Source of the DNA: Chelydra serpentina
Lineage: Eukaryota; Chordata; Testudines; Chelydridae
Length of the DNA stretch: 64,000 nt
Direction: 5' to 3'
Assembly (NCBI GenBank): GCA_037349315.1
Contig: JBAIAC010000004.1
Coordinates: 24,865,001 to 24,929,000 of the forward strand
The notes under the pieces are model-generated. The model had not been told where the DNA came from, searched no databases, and saw only the letters and a program-made list of their open reading frames with translations. Shown piece after piece: positions 1 through 10,781 of this stretch (its first letter is position 1; each line of letters opens with the position of its first letter). The translations under genes and the position numbers were made by a program.

Positions 1-327
1 TGTTCCGAAAGAAATCATGATCTTAAATACAACACCCTGGTTTCCATTCAGTTCTTAGCATCCTGTAATTTATTCTGTCCTTCCTTTCACCAGCAACTGA
101 AATATACCAAGTCTGTAAATAGGCTTTAATCTACAGCCATTGTTAACTAGAGAATGCAGGTAGTGTAGAAAATAAATTGCATCTGCTAGAAGGTCCCAGC
201 ATGAAAGCAATGATTTCTTATGTGATCATCCAGCCCCTCACTAAAATAGCACATAAAATGTAAGCCACAGTTATCTGTTTTAAGTTGCAATCAGCTTTAT
301 TTTTTTTTTTCTTTGGGCTGCTCTTAG

Positions 328-514
328 TTGTCTGATGAATAAAACAGAGTCTGGAGATGACAGAGCTGATACTGACAAGGAATGCAATGGCAATAATTCT
401 GGCAGAACAGAAAGCACAAAGCAAGAGACGTTTCTTCCGCATTTCCCTGTTCTACAGGCTTCTGAGTGTGAACACGTTGGACTGCCTGGGAATCAAATGA
501 AAGGCAGCTACCAG
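328..514 (+). CDS. candidate exon of unknown gene, possibly upstream CNBD2 exon
   Basis: A long pyrimidine tract ending in CTCTTAG precedes position 328, and CAG/GTACAG follows position 514, so both splice sites look good. Between them one frame is fully open, with an ATG at 335 and 60 codons to the donor, ending in phase 0. The predicted peptide is acidic and polar (rich in D, E, N, T, S) and I recognise no domain. The next confident exon downstream (29562) starts in phase 0, so joining is possible across a 29-kb intron. This could be the start of CNBD2, an exon of another gene, or a chance open frame. A 51-bp partial tandem duplication lies just downstream. Confidence 0.35.
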
Positions 515-600
515 GTACAGAATGCAGTGTCAAGTGCTTTGCGTTGTTCTTTACCTTCCCAAGATGTGAGCTTTTAAAGGTACTTTATTTCAATACAGAT

Positions 601-677
601 ACTTTTATAGGTCCTTTTGTGTCATAGATTAGCTGTTCCTTTTGCAATGAGACTTTTATAGGTCCTTTTGTGTCATA
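601..677. repeat. 51-bp tandem duplication, 1.5 copies
   Basis: A 26-nt string starting ACTTTTATAGGTCC at 601 recurs exactly at 652. The sequence reads as one 51-bp unit followed by half of a second copy. No function is evident. Confidence 0.8.
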
Positions 678-1565
678 TCCAGGTCAGTTATATCCAAGGT
701 GACGGGGAGGGGGAGAGAATCCACTCTCATTTTATAAAGCCTTTCCCTTTAAAAAGAAGAAGCAGTTTGGGTCTTGGGAAGAGCAGGAGAGAGAAACTAG
801 AACCTTTAGCTTTAGGCGATGAATCCCTATAATCCAAAGCCAATACCAAGTGACCTACTGAAGGGTTTCTGTTTAAGCCCTGATGCCTGCCAGTATCTCT
901 CATCTTTGACCTGAAGGGATTGATTGCCAGTTTCTGGAGCATTAATACATTTGCTGAGCTTCTTTGCTGCTAAACTGTGGGCATGAACTGTTCCCTGCCT
1001 AGAAGAACTGAGAAGAAATCATTGAGCTTGTTTTCATGGCTTCACCTTAGTTGCTGATCCAGAGGATTTATGCCCTCTCTGAAATTAATGGCACCACAGC
1101 CTATGAACATTGCATTTTTATTTATTTATTCTTGAAATAAACTGGTGGGGAAATGAAAAACCAGACTGAAATGTTCCTGCTTTTAAAGAGGTAGTTCACA
1201 ATGCAGTTAATGATGTAAATATTAAATCTGGCACTGCATCTGTGCCTTCCCAAGTCAGCTCCCCAGTAATTCTGTAGCACTGTGCTCAGAATGGAAAGGC
1301 TACAGCTTTATTAATGGCATAAAATTATCTGAATATGCCAGAATTAATCAGGCATCTTACATCAGACTAATGGGCATAAAATTAATAGGGTGTTTTGCAT
1401 TCTCTTTGATAAATATCGGTGCAGGAATTCAGTGCTCAGACATGGGATGAGAGGGACAACGGGCCTGATCCAAATACCACTGAAGCCAGTGGGAGCCTTT
1501 TCATTAGCTTCAGTGAGCTTTCGATCTAGCCCTAATAATGTCAGTACTGCATGAAAGAGAGAAGC
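678..1565. other. non-coding, unassigned
   Basis: No splice-flanked open frame or named repeat was recognised. Near 1457-1530 is a short imperfect palindrome built around GGGCCTGATCC and AGCCCTAAT with CACTGAAGCCAGTGGGAGCC inside, resembling small dispersed palindromic repeats seen elsewhere in the window. Confidence 0.4.
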
Positions 1566-1790
1566 ACTGTGGTGGGCTAGTGGATAGGACACTGAACTGG
1601 GAGTTAGGAGGCCTGGTTCTATTATTGAACTGCTGTGTGGCCTTGGCCTCAGTTTCCCTTCCCAATCTCTGTCTTGTCTAGTTGGATTGTGAACTGTTCA
1701 AGGCAGGGACTGTCTCATTGTGTGTTTGTATGGTGCCTAGCATAAAGGAGCCCTGACCTTGCTTGGAGCCTCTAGACGCAACACTGTCAT
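1566..1790 (+). mobile_element. MIR-like tRNA-derived SINE
   Basis: The left part contains a CORE/MIR-type stretch (GTGGATAGGACACTGAACTGGGAG, split here as GTGGATAGGACAC then TGAACTGGGAG) and GGCCTCAGTTTCCC. The 3' part has the GTGAACTGTTCAAGGCAGGG tail typical of MIR/L2-related ends in amniotes. The assignment is by recognition of these blocks, and the edges are approximate. Confidence 0.5.
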
Positions 1791-1799
1791 GCAAAGAAG

Positions 1800-2015
1800 G
1801 TGAGCACTATAGTAAGGCAAAGCACTATGCAAGCTTTACCTTCCTAGCCCTCTTTCTGCCCTGACCTCCTATGGACCTTTGACATCCCTACTATTTCAAT
1901 TGTGGGCCCTTTCTGAGCAGGACTGTCAGACTGGGGCAAATGACTACCTATTACTTGCACTGCACACAAAGAATTTTAAAAACCATACAAAAAGGCCCTT
2001 TCATGCAACATGAAG
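1800..2015. other. non-coding, unassigned
   Basis: Low-complexity intergenic or intronic DNA with no feature I can name. Confidence 0.3.
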
Positions 2016-2757
2016 GGCTTGGCTACACTTTCAAGTTAGAGTGAATTAAAGCAGCCCCGGGCTTTATTATTTAGGACTAACTCCTGATGTGTCCACACTG
2101 GCAAGGCACGTTTTGCGCCTGGACTCTGCAGCTGGAGTGCTCCTGGTAATCCACCTCCACCAGAAGCATAAGGCTTGCTGCGCCCAGGCTGAAACACCTG
2201 GGCGTCAGTGTGGACGAGGTGTTGCATTACTGTGCTGTGATTGGCCTCCGGAAACGTCCCATAATCCCCTGAAGTCAAGTGGCCACTCTTGTCATTGTTT
2301 TTAACTCGGCTGCAGGCATGTGGATATCCCCTTTCAAAGCTCCGTTTCTGACAGCCAGCATGCTTATCTGCTTCAGGACAAAGCAAACCATTAGTGTGGA
2401 ATGCTGCTGTTGTGTGTGTGAGGGGGGGAGGGAGGGAAATCTGCTGCTGTCTGAACTTACAAGACGGCATGCTGACACTCTGCCCCCACAGAACACACTG
2501 TGTCTCCCCACACATACACACAACACGCTCCCTGTCACACACACACACCCCATTTGAAAAGCACACTGCAGCCACTTGCACACTGGGATAGCTACCACAA
2601 TGCACTGGTCTTTGTGGCGTTGCAAGAACTGCTAATGTGGCCACACCACTGCGCTTGCAGCTGACAGTGTAAACACAGGGCAGCGTTTTCCCTGCTGCGG
2701 TCTCCGAAGGCTGGTTTAATTCACAGCACTCTACATCTCCAAGTGTAGCCATGTGCC
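2016..2757. mobile_element. non-autonomous DNA transposon with terminal inverted repeats
   Basis: The left end (2016 onward, GGCTTGGCTACACTT) is matched in inverse by the right end near 2741-2757 (AAGTGTAGCCATGTGCC). The subterminal blocks GAGTGAATTAAA and TTTAATTCACAGCACTCTAC are also inverted, giving about 40 bp of imperfect TIR. The roughly 740-bp interior carries TG/CA runs (2414-2430, 2511-2550). A 275-codon minus-strand open frame across it has no recognisable domain and is probably chance. hAT-like origin is inferred from the GGCTACACTT type end. Confidence 0.55.
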
Positions 2758-2759
2758 CT

Positions 2760-3160
2760 AAGTTTACAACATTAAGTGAGGAGTTACTGTACAGCCCAGA
2801 GTTCCAGATAAAAAGCTTAAGATGTCCTGGAATCACTATTGCATAGGTAGGAGGCATTTGCATGCTCCTCTTCTAGCTTTTCAGGGGAAACCCAGCAGGG
2901 CTTACAAGGAAACCCATAGGAGTTACACTTATAAATTCCAAAAAGAGAGGCCTGCCTCCCCCAACATTTTAATAATGGAGAAATGGAACTGCCCTGGTAT
3001 CGCATTTGAACGAGCCACTATCCAATGTACATTACATCTGCCACCGACAGGTGACAACATGATAGGTCCCAAAAGGGAATCGAGCACCTACATTCAGGTT
3101 AGGTGGTAACTTGATTACAATCTGTAAGTACCTGCATGGGGAATAAATATTTGGTGATGG
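2760..3160. other. non-coding, unassigned
   Basis: No gene or known repeat recognised between the TIR element and the following LTR-like block. Confidence 0.3.
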
Positions 3161-4165
3161 GTGTCAAGCTGTCTGGAGTGGCTCATGAATGTGGGTGCCA
3201 TCCTCAGGGCAGACTGGTGCAAACCAGGGCACAAACCCCAAACTGGTTGTGTGTTCTATAATTAGATTCCACCAACCAAGTATCTAGAGTGAACTCCTCA
3301 AGCACTACAGTGACCTTGTCATGGAGTCACCGACAGTCCCCTTAGGAACTCTGGTCTATCTTGCCATCTGCCTTTGGGACAGATGAGCCTTTACACCAAA
3401 AATCACAATAATATTCAGGTTACTTCCAGTCTTAAAAGACCAGTCACTTTCCCCAGGTCAGTTGTACTGTAGATCTCTCACCAAAGACAACACTTGTAGC
3501 CAATTCTGTAATAAACAACTAAAGATTTATTAACTAGGAAAAAGAAATTAGAGCGTTATTTACTAGGTTAAAGCAGGTAAATATACTCTCAGACAAATAT
3601 TAGTCTTAGGTTTCAAAAAGTAATAGGAACTGCTGTAATGTGCAAGCTCTATATGTCCTTTTATGGCATTAAGCAGTTTGGGGATCCCTTGCTTAAGATT
3701 AGAAATATTGCCCTCTCCAAATTCAAAGCAGCACAGTGCTACAGTGCCTTCTGGTCAGGGATTTTTATTCCCTTCACCCAGAGTTCAAACTGATGGGACA
3801 AGGGTCTGCGCATGTCCCATCTTTGTGGGTGTGGGGGGAGCAATCAACAAAGTTTTTTGTCCACTGACATTCCACAATATTTCATCTAGTGTCTGTAGGC
3901 CTTCTTTTGTTGAGCAGGAGATGATGCCTCTTGTAGTAAAGTAGTATTTTACACTTGGTAATGCTTCTCTCCTGACTGGTGTGGGGGTAGGTGGTGGGGA
4001 GGGGTCCATTTTCATAGCAAACACTTTTATAGTTGAAAAGCAAACACTTAACATGGGATACAGATATTGTAAGTGAGATTAATGCATGCAGCAACTCTCA
4101 AACACTTCATAAAGTCTAAACACCTTCTTGTAAACTTAACAGCTGTTTTAACTATGCGAACACAC
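3160..4165 (-). mobile_element. probable ERV-type solo LTR, minus strand
   Basis: Read on the minus strand, the region has a GTTAATAAATCTT stretch (plus-strand 3525-3537) like the polyadenylation-signal block of the LTR at 10782. The flanking texture is similar to the LTR at 28571. Boundaries and target duplication could not be fixed, so the extent is approximate. Confidence 0.35.
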
Positions 4166-4263
4166 AGGTGAGCCAGACTGGTTTCCAGCTATGCATTCGT
4201 CAGTGTTCGGTGAGGCCTAGGGGCCTTGGCATGAGCTGGCACCTAGTCTGCCAGCATCCCAAT

Positions 4264-4560
4264 GAGTTCTTCTATCTAGCAGAGAAAGGTATAACCCAAT
4301 CCAATGGCTGGGAGTTGAAGTTAGACAAATTTAGACTGGAAATAAGGTGCATATTTTTAAGTGAGGATAATTAACCATTGGAACAATTTACCCAGGATCA
4401 TAGTGGATTCTCCATCACTGACAATTTTCATATCAAGATTAGATGTTTTTCTAAAGGACATGCTCTAGGAATTATTTGGGGAAGTTCTACAGACTGTGCT
4501 ATACAGGAGATCAGACTAGATGACCACAGTGATCCTTTCTGGGCTTAGAATCTACGAATC
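4264..4560 (+). mobile_element. CR1 LINE 3' end fragment
   Basis: The sequence contains the CR1 3' region blocks GAAGTTAGACAAATTTAGAC, CCATCACTGACAATTTTCAT and AGACTAGATGACCACAGTGA, then a CTTTCTGGGCTTAGAATC terminus. The same blocks occur in a second copy at 47283-47555. It is 5' truncated, as is usual for CR1. Confidence 0.8.
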
Positions 4561-4925
4561 CCCAACGGGGATTGGGTTTTGGTGCCTATGAACAGTGTGG
4601 GAATAGGACAGGAATAGAGCATATTCATATTGTCTGCCTGCTTAACTGAATCTGGGACCACAGACTCTAAAATGCCTCAATAGCTATTCTATGACATTCC
4701 TGTAGGGCATTCAGGATTGTTTCAGTGTTTTCATAGCTTAACAGATCCTTTTGATTTCTTTTATTTGTATTTTTAACTATGAATTTCCTGGGTTTATAAT
4801 AATACTCAGTTTTGGGATAATTACAACATCCTCTGAAAATCTTTTACCCATAAACTACTGATGTATACTCTCAATTTTAACTCCATTTTAATGTAAGCTT
4901 TTTGTCTTGGTGATTACATTACATC

Positions 4926-5014
<89 letters not shown>
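4926..5014. repeat. (TATC)n microsatellite, about 22 units
   Basis: An uninterrupted run of TATC/ATCT tetranucleotides. Perfect arrays of this length are usually polymorphic between individuals. Confidence 0.98.
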
Positions 5015-5015
5015 A

Positions 5016-5049
5016 TGTGTTTGTGTGTGTGTGTGCACACACACACATA
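5016..5049. repeat. GT tract joined to CA tract (alternating purine-pyrimidine)
   Basis: A (GT)n run passes directly into a (CA)n run through a GTGCAC centre. The whole block therefore alternates purine and pyrimidine and is self-complementary. It abuts the TATC array. Confidence 0.95.
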
Positions 5050-5405
5050 TGCAATGGATGCCTCTGGCAGGGTTTTATGTGGGGATGTGATGCAAGTCCC
5101 TAGAGCACTTGATCCCTATACTCCCTTGTGGCTCTTGTTCAGGGGTTGGCAGTACAGCCTAGTGGCTCAGAGTCTGTGGGTAGGCAGTGGCACCTAGTGG
5201 TGCAAGCCCACAATTGAAAGAAGCACCTAGTGACTCAACTCTGTGGGTTGGCAGTAAGGGAACCAGGCCCTCCCACTCCGTTAGGTTCCAACCCAGAGCC
5301 TTGGGGCTGGCAGGTCAGGTGTGCAGCATGGGTTACTTCCTACTGTACCTCCTGCCTCTCCAGAAGCCCAGTGCTACAAAAGAGTTTGATGCCAGTGAAC
5401 CATTG
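5050..5405. other. non-coding, unassigned
   Basis: Contains three loosely similar phrases around CAGTGGCACCTAGTGG (5145-5240), suggesting a decayed short tandem repeat. Otherwise nothing is recognised. Confidence 0.3.
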
Positions 5406-5524
5406 AATCATAGAATCTCAGGGTTGGAAGGGACCTCAGGAGGTCATCTAGTCCAACCCCCTGCTCAAAGCAGGACCAACCCCAACTAAATCATCCCAGC
5501 CAGAGTTTTGTCAAGCCTGACCTT
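5406..5524 (-). mobile_element. CR1 LINE 3' terminal fragment (copy 1)
   Basis: On the minus strand this is the last ~120 bp of a CR1 element, ending in the characteristic ATTCTATGATTC terminus. It duplicates 5525-5655 almost exactly and is truncated where the second copy begins. Confidence 0.85.
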
Positions 5525-5617
5525 CATAGAATCATAGAATCATAGAATCTCAGGGTTGGAAGGGACCTCAGGAGGTCATCTAGTCCAACCCCCTGCTCAA
5601 AGCAGGACCAACCCCAA

Positions 5618-6805
5618 CTAGATCATCCCAGCCAGGGCTTTGTCAAGCCTGACCTTAAAAACCTCTAAGGAAGGAGATTCCACCACCTCCCTAGGTAACC
5701 CATTCCAGTGCTTCACCACCCTACTAGTGAAAAAGTTTTTCCTAATATCCAACCTAAACCTCCCCCTCTGCAACTTGAGACCATTACTCCTTGTTCTGTC
5801 ATCTTCTACCACTGAGAACAGTCTAGATCCATCCTCTTTGGAACCCCCTTTTAGGTAGTTGAAAGCAGCTATCAAATCCCCCCTCACTCTTCTCTTCTGC
5901 AGGCTAAACAATCTCAGTTCCCTCAGCCTCTCCTCATAAGTCATGTGCTCCAGCCCCCTAATCATTTTTGTTGCCCTCCGTTGGACTCTTTCCAATTTAT
6001 CCACATCCTTCTTGTAGTGTGGGGCCCAAAACTGGACACAGTACTCCAAATGAGGCCTCACCAGTGCCGAATAGAGGGGAATAATCACATCCCTCGATCT
6101 GCTGGAAATGCCCCTACTTATACAGCCCAAAATGCCGTTAGCCTTCTTGGCAACAAGGGCACACTGTTGACTCATATTCAGCTTTTCGTCCACTGTAACC
6201 CCTAGGTCCTTTTCTGCAGAACTGCTGCCCAGCCATTCGGTCCCTAGTCTGTAGCAGTGCATGGGATTCTTCCGTCCTAAGTGCAGGACTCTGCACTTGT
6301 CCTTGTTGAACCTCATCAGATTTCTTTTGGCCCAATCCTCTAATTTGTCTAGGTCCCTCTGTATCCTATCCCTACCCTCCAGCGTATCAACCACTCCTCC
6401 CAGTTTAGTGTCATCTGCAAACTTGCTAAGGGTGCAGTCCACACCATCCTCCAGGTCGTTGATGAAGATATTGAACAAAACCGGCCCCAGCACCGACCCT
6501 TGGGGCACTCCACTTGATACCGGCTGCCAACTAGACATGGAGCCATTGATCACTACCCGTTGAGCACGACCATCCAGCCAGTTTTCTATCCACCTTACCG
6601 TCCATTCATCCAGCCCATACTTCTTTAACTTGCTGGCAAGAACGCTGTGCGAGACTGTATCAAAAGCTTTGCTAAAGTCAAGAAATAGCACATCCACTGC
6701 TTTCCCCTCATCCACAGAGCCAGTTATCTCATCATAGAAGGCAATTAGGTTAGTCAGGCATGACTTGCCCTTGGTGAATCCATGCTGTGCCCTTGGTGAA
6801 TCCAT
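5618..6805 (-). CDS. CR1 ORF2 reverse transcriptase, C-terminal part (395 codons)
   Basis: This encodes the C-terminal part of the CR1 LINE ORF2p, which copies LINE RNA by target-primed reverse transcription. Visible RT motifs in order: [25 protein letters not shown] (the palm motif A aspartate); [19 protein letters not shown], the catalytic FADD form of YxDD around residue 130; then [10 protein letters not shown] and the CR1 thumb/C-terminal block with [11 protein letters not shown] and [14 protein letters not shown]. Full CR1 ORF2 is around 900-1000 residues with an N-terminal AP endonuclease, so the endonuclease and the first RT motifs are lost here. The frame reaches its natural stop without disruption. 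The first Met is not a natural start because the element is truncated just upstream. Confidence 0.9.
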   Translation of the reverse strand: MDSPRAQHGFTKGKSCLTNLIAFYDEITGSVDEGKAVDVLFLDFSKAFDTVSHSVLASKLKKYGLDEWTVRWIENWLDGRAQRVVINGSMSSWQPVSSGVPQGSVLGPVLFNIFINDLEDGVDCTLSKFADDTKLGGVVDTLEGRDRIQRDLDKLEDWAKRNLMRFNKDKCRVLHLGRKNPMHCYRLGTEWLGSSSAEKDLGVTVDEKLNMSQQCALVAKKANGILGCISRGISSRSRDVIIPLYSALVRPHLEYCVQFWAPHYKKDVDKLERVQRRATKMIRGLEHMTYEERLRELRLFSLQKRRVRGDLIAAFNYLKGGSKEDGSRLFSVVEDDRTRSNGLKLQRGRFRLDIRKNFFTSRVVKHWNGLPREVVESPSLEVFKVRLDKALAGMI

Positions 6806-6830
6806 GCTGTGCCCTTGGTGAATCCATGTT
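6765..6830. repeat. 22-bp tandem repeat, three copies
   Basis: The unit TGCCCTTGGTGAATCCATGC, plus spacer, is repeated three times with period 22 at the junction of two CR1 segments. A related GGTGAATCCACC follows at 6835-6846. It marks the breakpoint between them. Confidence 0.9.
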
Positions 6831-6837
6831 TTAAGGT

Positions 6838-7387
6838 GAATCCACCTTAAAAACCTCTAAGGAAGGAGATTCCACCACCTCCATAGGTAACCCATTCCAG
6901 TTCTTCACCACCCTACTAGTGAAAAAGTTTTTCCTAATATCCAACCTAAACCTCCCCCTCTGCAACTTGAGGCCATTACTCCTTGTTCTGTCATCTTCTA
7001 CCACTGAGAACAGTCTAGATCCATCCTCTTTGGAACCCCCTTTCAGGTAGTTGAAACCAGCTATCAAATCCCCCCTCATTCTTCTCTTCTGCAGGCTAAA
7101 CAATCCCAGTTCCCTCAGCCTCTCCTCATAAGTCATGTGCTCCAGCCCCCTAATCATTTTTGTTGCCCTCCACTGGACTCTTTCCAATTTATCCACATCC
7201 TTCTTGTAGTGTGGGGCCCAAAACTGGACACAGTACTCCAAATGAGGCCTCACCAGTGCCGAATAGAGGGGAATGATCACGTCCCTCGATCTGCTGGAAA
7301 TGCCCCTACTTATACAACCCAAAATGCCATTAGCCTTTTTGGCAACAAGGGCACACTGTTGACTCATATTCAGCTTTTCGTCCACCG
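6838..7387 (-). mobile_element. CR1 LINE internal segment (copy 3)
   Basis: This minus-strand segment repeats the same CR1 interval as 5653-6196 with a handful of substitutions and keeps an open frame of about 180 codons (thumb/C-terminal region). It lacks the CR1 3' terminus at its low-coordinate end, so it is not a separate full insertion. It looks like a duplicated or rearranged piece joined at the 22-bp repeats. Confidence 0.85.
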
Positions 7388-8096
7388 TGGTGGAGGACAA
7401 GAGCTGAAGGAATTCCATCCTTAAGCAACACATGTATCGGAGACTTCCTTTCAGCTAAGACTATATAGGTTTTTAAGGAATCACCCTTGAAAAAGTTGAG
7501 AGAGGTTCACAAATAAAAACTAGTTTTTGCAAATTCTTCAAACCTAAAAAATAGCTCAAGGGTTTTTTCAACCTGCAAACTCCACCAGCTTGACCCATCT
7601 CAGAAGTTTTACTTGCAGGATTTTCCATCCCGTTTTCAGATCTCTGGATACAAACAGCTACTCAAACCCTGAGTTGAGCCATTAAGTGGTCAACGAGAAT
7701 CTAAAAAGGGAGATACAGGTGAGCAGAATGGCCAGTCCACGTGATGGGGGATTGCACAAATGCATTAGGGTTTCTCCACTGAGTGTTGTTCCAAAATAAG
7801 CACTTGTGAGTTTAAGCTGATTTGTCAGTTGTCATACCCAGAGACAAGTCAGTAAATGATTTCATTGATCTGCAGTTCTACCCAGAGCCTTATGATTCTG
7901 TGGGCCAAGCAATCGAGGCTGCTAGGTCATGGGTGCGTATTCTAATGGAGCATGCAGGCATGATTGGTTTTTATTGTTACCTGTGCCCATAAAAAGTTTG
8001 TGGGTTTTTTTTGCTAAGTTTTAAGTTAATTTTTATTCTCTCTATTTTTAGGCTTTTCTGAGATGCACATGGCCATAGTCTCTGAGCCCCTGTCCA
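7388..8096. other. non-coding, unassigned
   Basis: No gene, splice-flanked exon or named repeat recognised. Confidence 0.3.
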
Positions 8097-8345
8097 CATT
8101 AAAGGGTATCTCCACAAAACCCCTGGGAGGGAGAGAAGTAGTAATGTCTCTACTTTATAGATGGGGAGCTGAGACACAAAAAGATCTCGGACCTGATTTT
8201 TCAAAAATGCTGAGCACTTGCCGCTCAAGTCCATAGGCGCTATGGGGTGAAGAGCACCTCTGAACATCAGGCCCTAAAGGACTTGCACAGGGTCATGCAG
8301 GAAGGCTGTGGAAGAGCTGGGAACAGAACCCAGATCTCTTGTGGC
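8097..8345 (-). mobile_element. MIR-like SINE, minus strand, interrupted
   Basis: The right part (AGAGCTGGGAACAGAACCCAG at 8313-8333, CACAGGGTCATGCAGGAAGG nearby) and the left part (TTATAGATGGGGAGCTGAGAC at 8155-8175) are the two halves of a MIR-type consensus in reverse. About 90 bp from 8190 to 8280 is foreign to it and begins and ends with inverted CCTGATTTTTCA / AACATCAGGCC, so it looks like a small inserted palindromic repeat. Confidence 0.5.
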
Positions 8346-8489
8346 CCACGTCTTAACCACAGGAACATCCATTATACTGTAAGGCACATACACATGTTAA
8401 GGTTGCCTGGGCAACCTTTATTTGGCCCCTTTCTGTATATCATTATGATACAGTCTTTAATTACATAATCACATACTATATTTTTTTGT

Positions 8490-9720
8490 GGGTACAGGCA
8501 CTTCTGCCCATTCTCCCCAGCTTGCAGAAGGTACCTTGTGCCCCAATCACTTCAGCCTGTCCCTGTGTGTTCCCCAACCCAGCTCCTTGTCCCAGTATAA
8601 TTCTCCTCGTGTAGCCAGTCCCAGTTTCCACCCCTGAGGCTTCTCATCCCAGTCCCCAAAGCCATCCCGTTCATAAGACGGACCAGTGCAACCGTCCCAG
8701 GCCCCGTGCTTTGGTGGGCCCCGTGTTTCAGGAAGCAGGGTCCAGGACAGCCTGGGGGGTTAGCGTGGGGCCTGGCACCGGCAGCAGCGAGCAACCCGGC
8801 CCCAGACCACCCCGGTTTGCTCCGTCGCTTGGGGGAGGGGGAAGAAGCCAGAAAGAGGCCGGATGGGGGTTTTGGGGAAGGGGTGGAGTGGGGGCAGGGC
8901 CTGTGCCAGAGTGGGGGGGGGTTTGTCCCGGGCCCTGCACCTGCTAGGGACAGCCCTGCCAGTTCCAGTCACCTTGCCCAGTCATTTCCAGTTCCCCTCC
9001 ACTCCTCCTGCTCCTTGTCCCCAGTCTCCTTGCCCAGCCAATCCCTGTTCTCCCCTCCTTGTCAGATCTGACTCTTTCCTCCCCCAACCTCCAGTGATGC
9101 CCTCCCCTCCGGCTCACATTGTCCATCCGCGCTTGCTGCCAGTCCCAGTTTTCCTCCTGGGGCTCCTTGTCCAATCTCAGTGTCTCTTCCCCTCCTGCCA
9201 GCTCCCTTGTCCCTGATCTTTTTTCCCTTCTAGTCCCTGTTCTCCCCCACACACATCCCAGTTCCTCATCAAATCTGTCTTGTTCTCCCCCCATCTCTTT
9301 TCCCCTTAGACCCAGTCTCCTTGCACAGATAGTCCCAGTTTCCCTGGCTCCTCAGTTTATCTCAGTCTCCCCACCCGACTAGCTTCCAGTCCCTCTCCCA
9401 TTTTTCTCCCTGGTTCCTATTGCCAGGTTCTGCCCCTTGGCTCCCAGTCCACTTGCCCAGCCAAATCCGATTTCCCCCCTCGTTCTCAGATCCTGACTCC
9501 CAGTTCCAGTCTCTGCTCCTTGGCTCCCCAGCTCCCCACCATCCCATCTCCAAGTCCCTGTTTCCCTCTCACTGTCCTTCCCCACCAGCCTCACCTCCTC
9601 CACCCGGGCTGCTTGTCCCAATCTATTTCCCCCCCATCCCATTCTCCTCCCCTTCCCAGTCCAGTTCTTGTCCCCTCAGCAGTCAAATCAGACAGATTCT
9701 TCTTCCACCCTGTCTGGGCC
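8490..9720. repeat. CT-rich degenerate minisatellite with GC-rich insertion
   Basis: Loose repetition of phrases such as CTTGCCCAGCCAATCCC, CTCCTTGTCCCAGT and CAGTTCCCCTCC over about 1 kb. The pyrimidine bias on the + strand creates several long chance open frames on both strands. From about 8690 to 8945 the repeat is broken by G-rich sequence (AAGAGGCCGGATGGGGG). Confidence 0.6.
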
Positions 9721-10781
9721 CAGCAGGAGAGTCATTGTGAGAACAAGAGAAACAGCTTCCCTGTTCTCCATTCCAGTGCCTGGCCCCACTCCAACCCACA
9801 GGAGCCCAAAGGTGCAATTTCAGGTAAAGTCCTGCTCAGGCCCAGGCTGGAGGATGCCCAGTGCAGATGGAATCTTTGGGGAATGTAGCTGTGAAGCTTT
9901 AACAAGTAAACATATACAGACACCAATTTTTCAAAAGCTAATAACTTGAACACATTTGATTAGATTTGTATTGGAATGGCAAAAGTCAGATCCCTGACAC
10001 AAGGGCCACTTCCCTGCCAAATTTCTAGTCTTTTCTCCAGGGGATGTGGAGTGTTAAAGAATTTCAGAGAAAAGGTCACCAGAATTTTTTAACATGGGCA
10101 AAATAATGTATTTTTCCTTAGCCTCATTCTTGGACACGACTAAACCATTTTGGCTGAAATTTTCCAAAAAAATAATTTAGCCCAAGGCAGGCACACAGCA
10201 TGGGATATTTCATTTCAAAGGGTTAAAGTTGGGCAAAGTTATAAACAACTGAAAAGATCTTATAATGGGAAATGTCAGGCAACCTTAATAAAATAAAATA
10301 CGTGCCCTAAATGGTACCTCTTATTTCTCAGTTTGTGTACATTTGCCAATGGATTGCTGTTCAGAGATGATACTGGTGTAGTTCCAGTCTTCCATTATTG
10401 ATATGCTTTCTCCCTCCTTTTGGAACACACAAATGCAACTTACCGCTCGGGTTTGCTTATGAGCTGTGCTGATATCTCCCTGCTAAGCCAGGGGAGGCTC
10501 ATCTAAATACAGTCCTATGTGTGATAGTGATTCAAGGCCACAAACTTGCACCTTAGGTTTTCTGGAAATTAGCTTCAATTGCCATAGTAACAAAACCCAC
10601 CCTATTCAAGGAAAGTATCCAGTGGAGACTGGGAAAGGTCACCAGAGAACTTCTGAATGTATCAGAAGCCAGGGACATTTTCCTAAAGTGAGAGGGAGTA
10701 GAGTTAAAGGCTGAGGAGAGACAGCATTCTAGTGAGACAAAAGCTCTGGAGAATTCTCAGCTAATCCTAAATAAACCCCAG
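9721..10781. other. non-coding, unassigned
   Basis: No coding or repeat identity recognised. Confidence 0.3.

Larger units (their letters stand above)
5525..6836 (-). mobile_element. CR1 LINE, 5' truncated, open reverse transcriptase end
   Basis: The element runs on the minus strand from about 6836 to its terminal repeat at about 5525, where the ATTCTATG octamer type end is repeated. It covers the C-terminal half of CR1 ORF2 and the short 3' UTR with hairpin. The uninterrupted frame argues for a young subfamily member. It is flanked on both sides by further partial CR1 copies in the same orientation. Confidence 0.9.

Noticed and set aside
2036..2863. 275-codon minus-strand open frame
   Set aside because: It lies across a TIR DNA element and CA/TG runs, shows no recognisable domain, and overlaps other frames of similar length.
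4926..5049. Possible CRISPR-like array
   Set aside because: It is a simple tetranucleotide microsatellite without spacers, in a vertebrate genome.
8551..9888. Many overlapping 70-120 codon frames on both strands
   Set aside because: They arise from CT-rich repetitive composition and give low-complexity Pro/Ser or Gly/Glu peptides.
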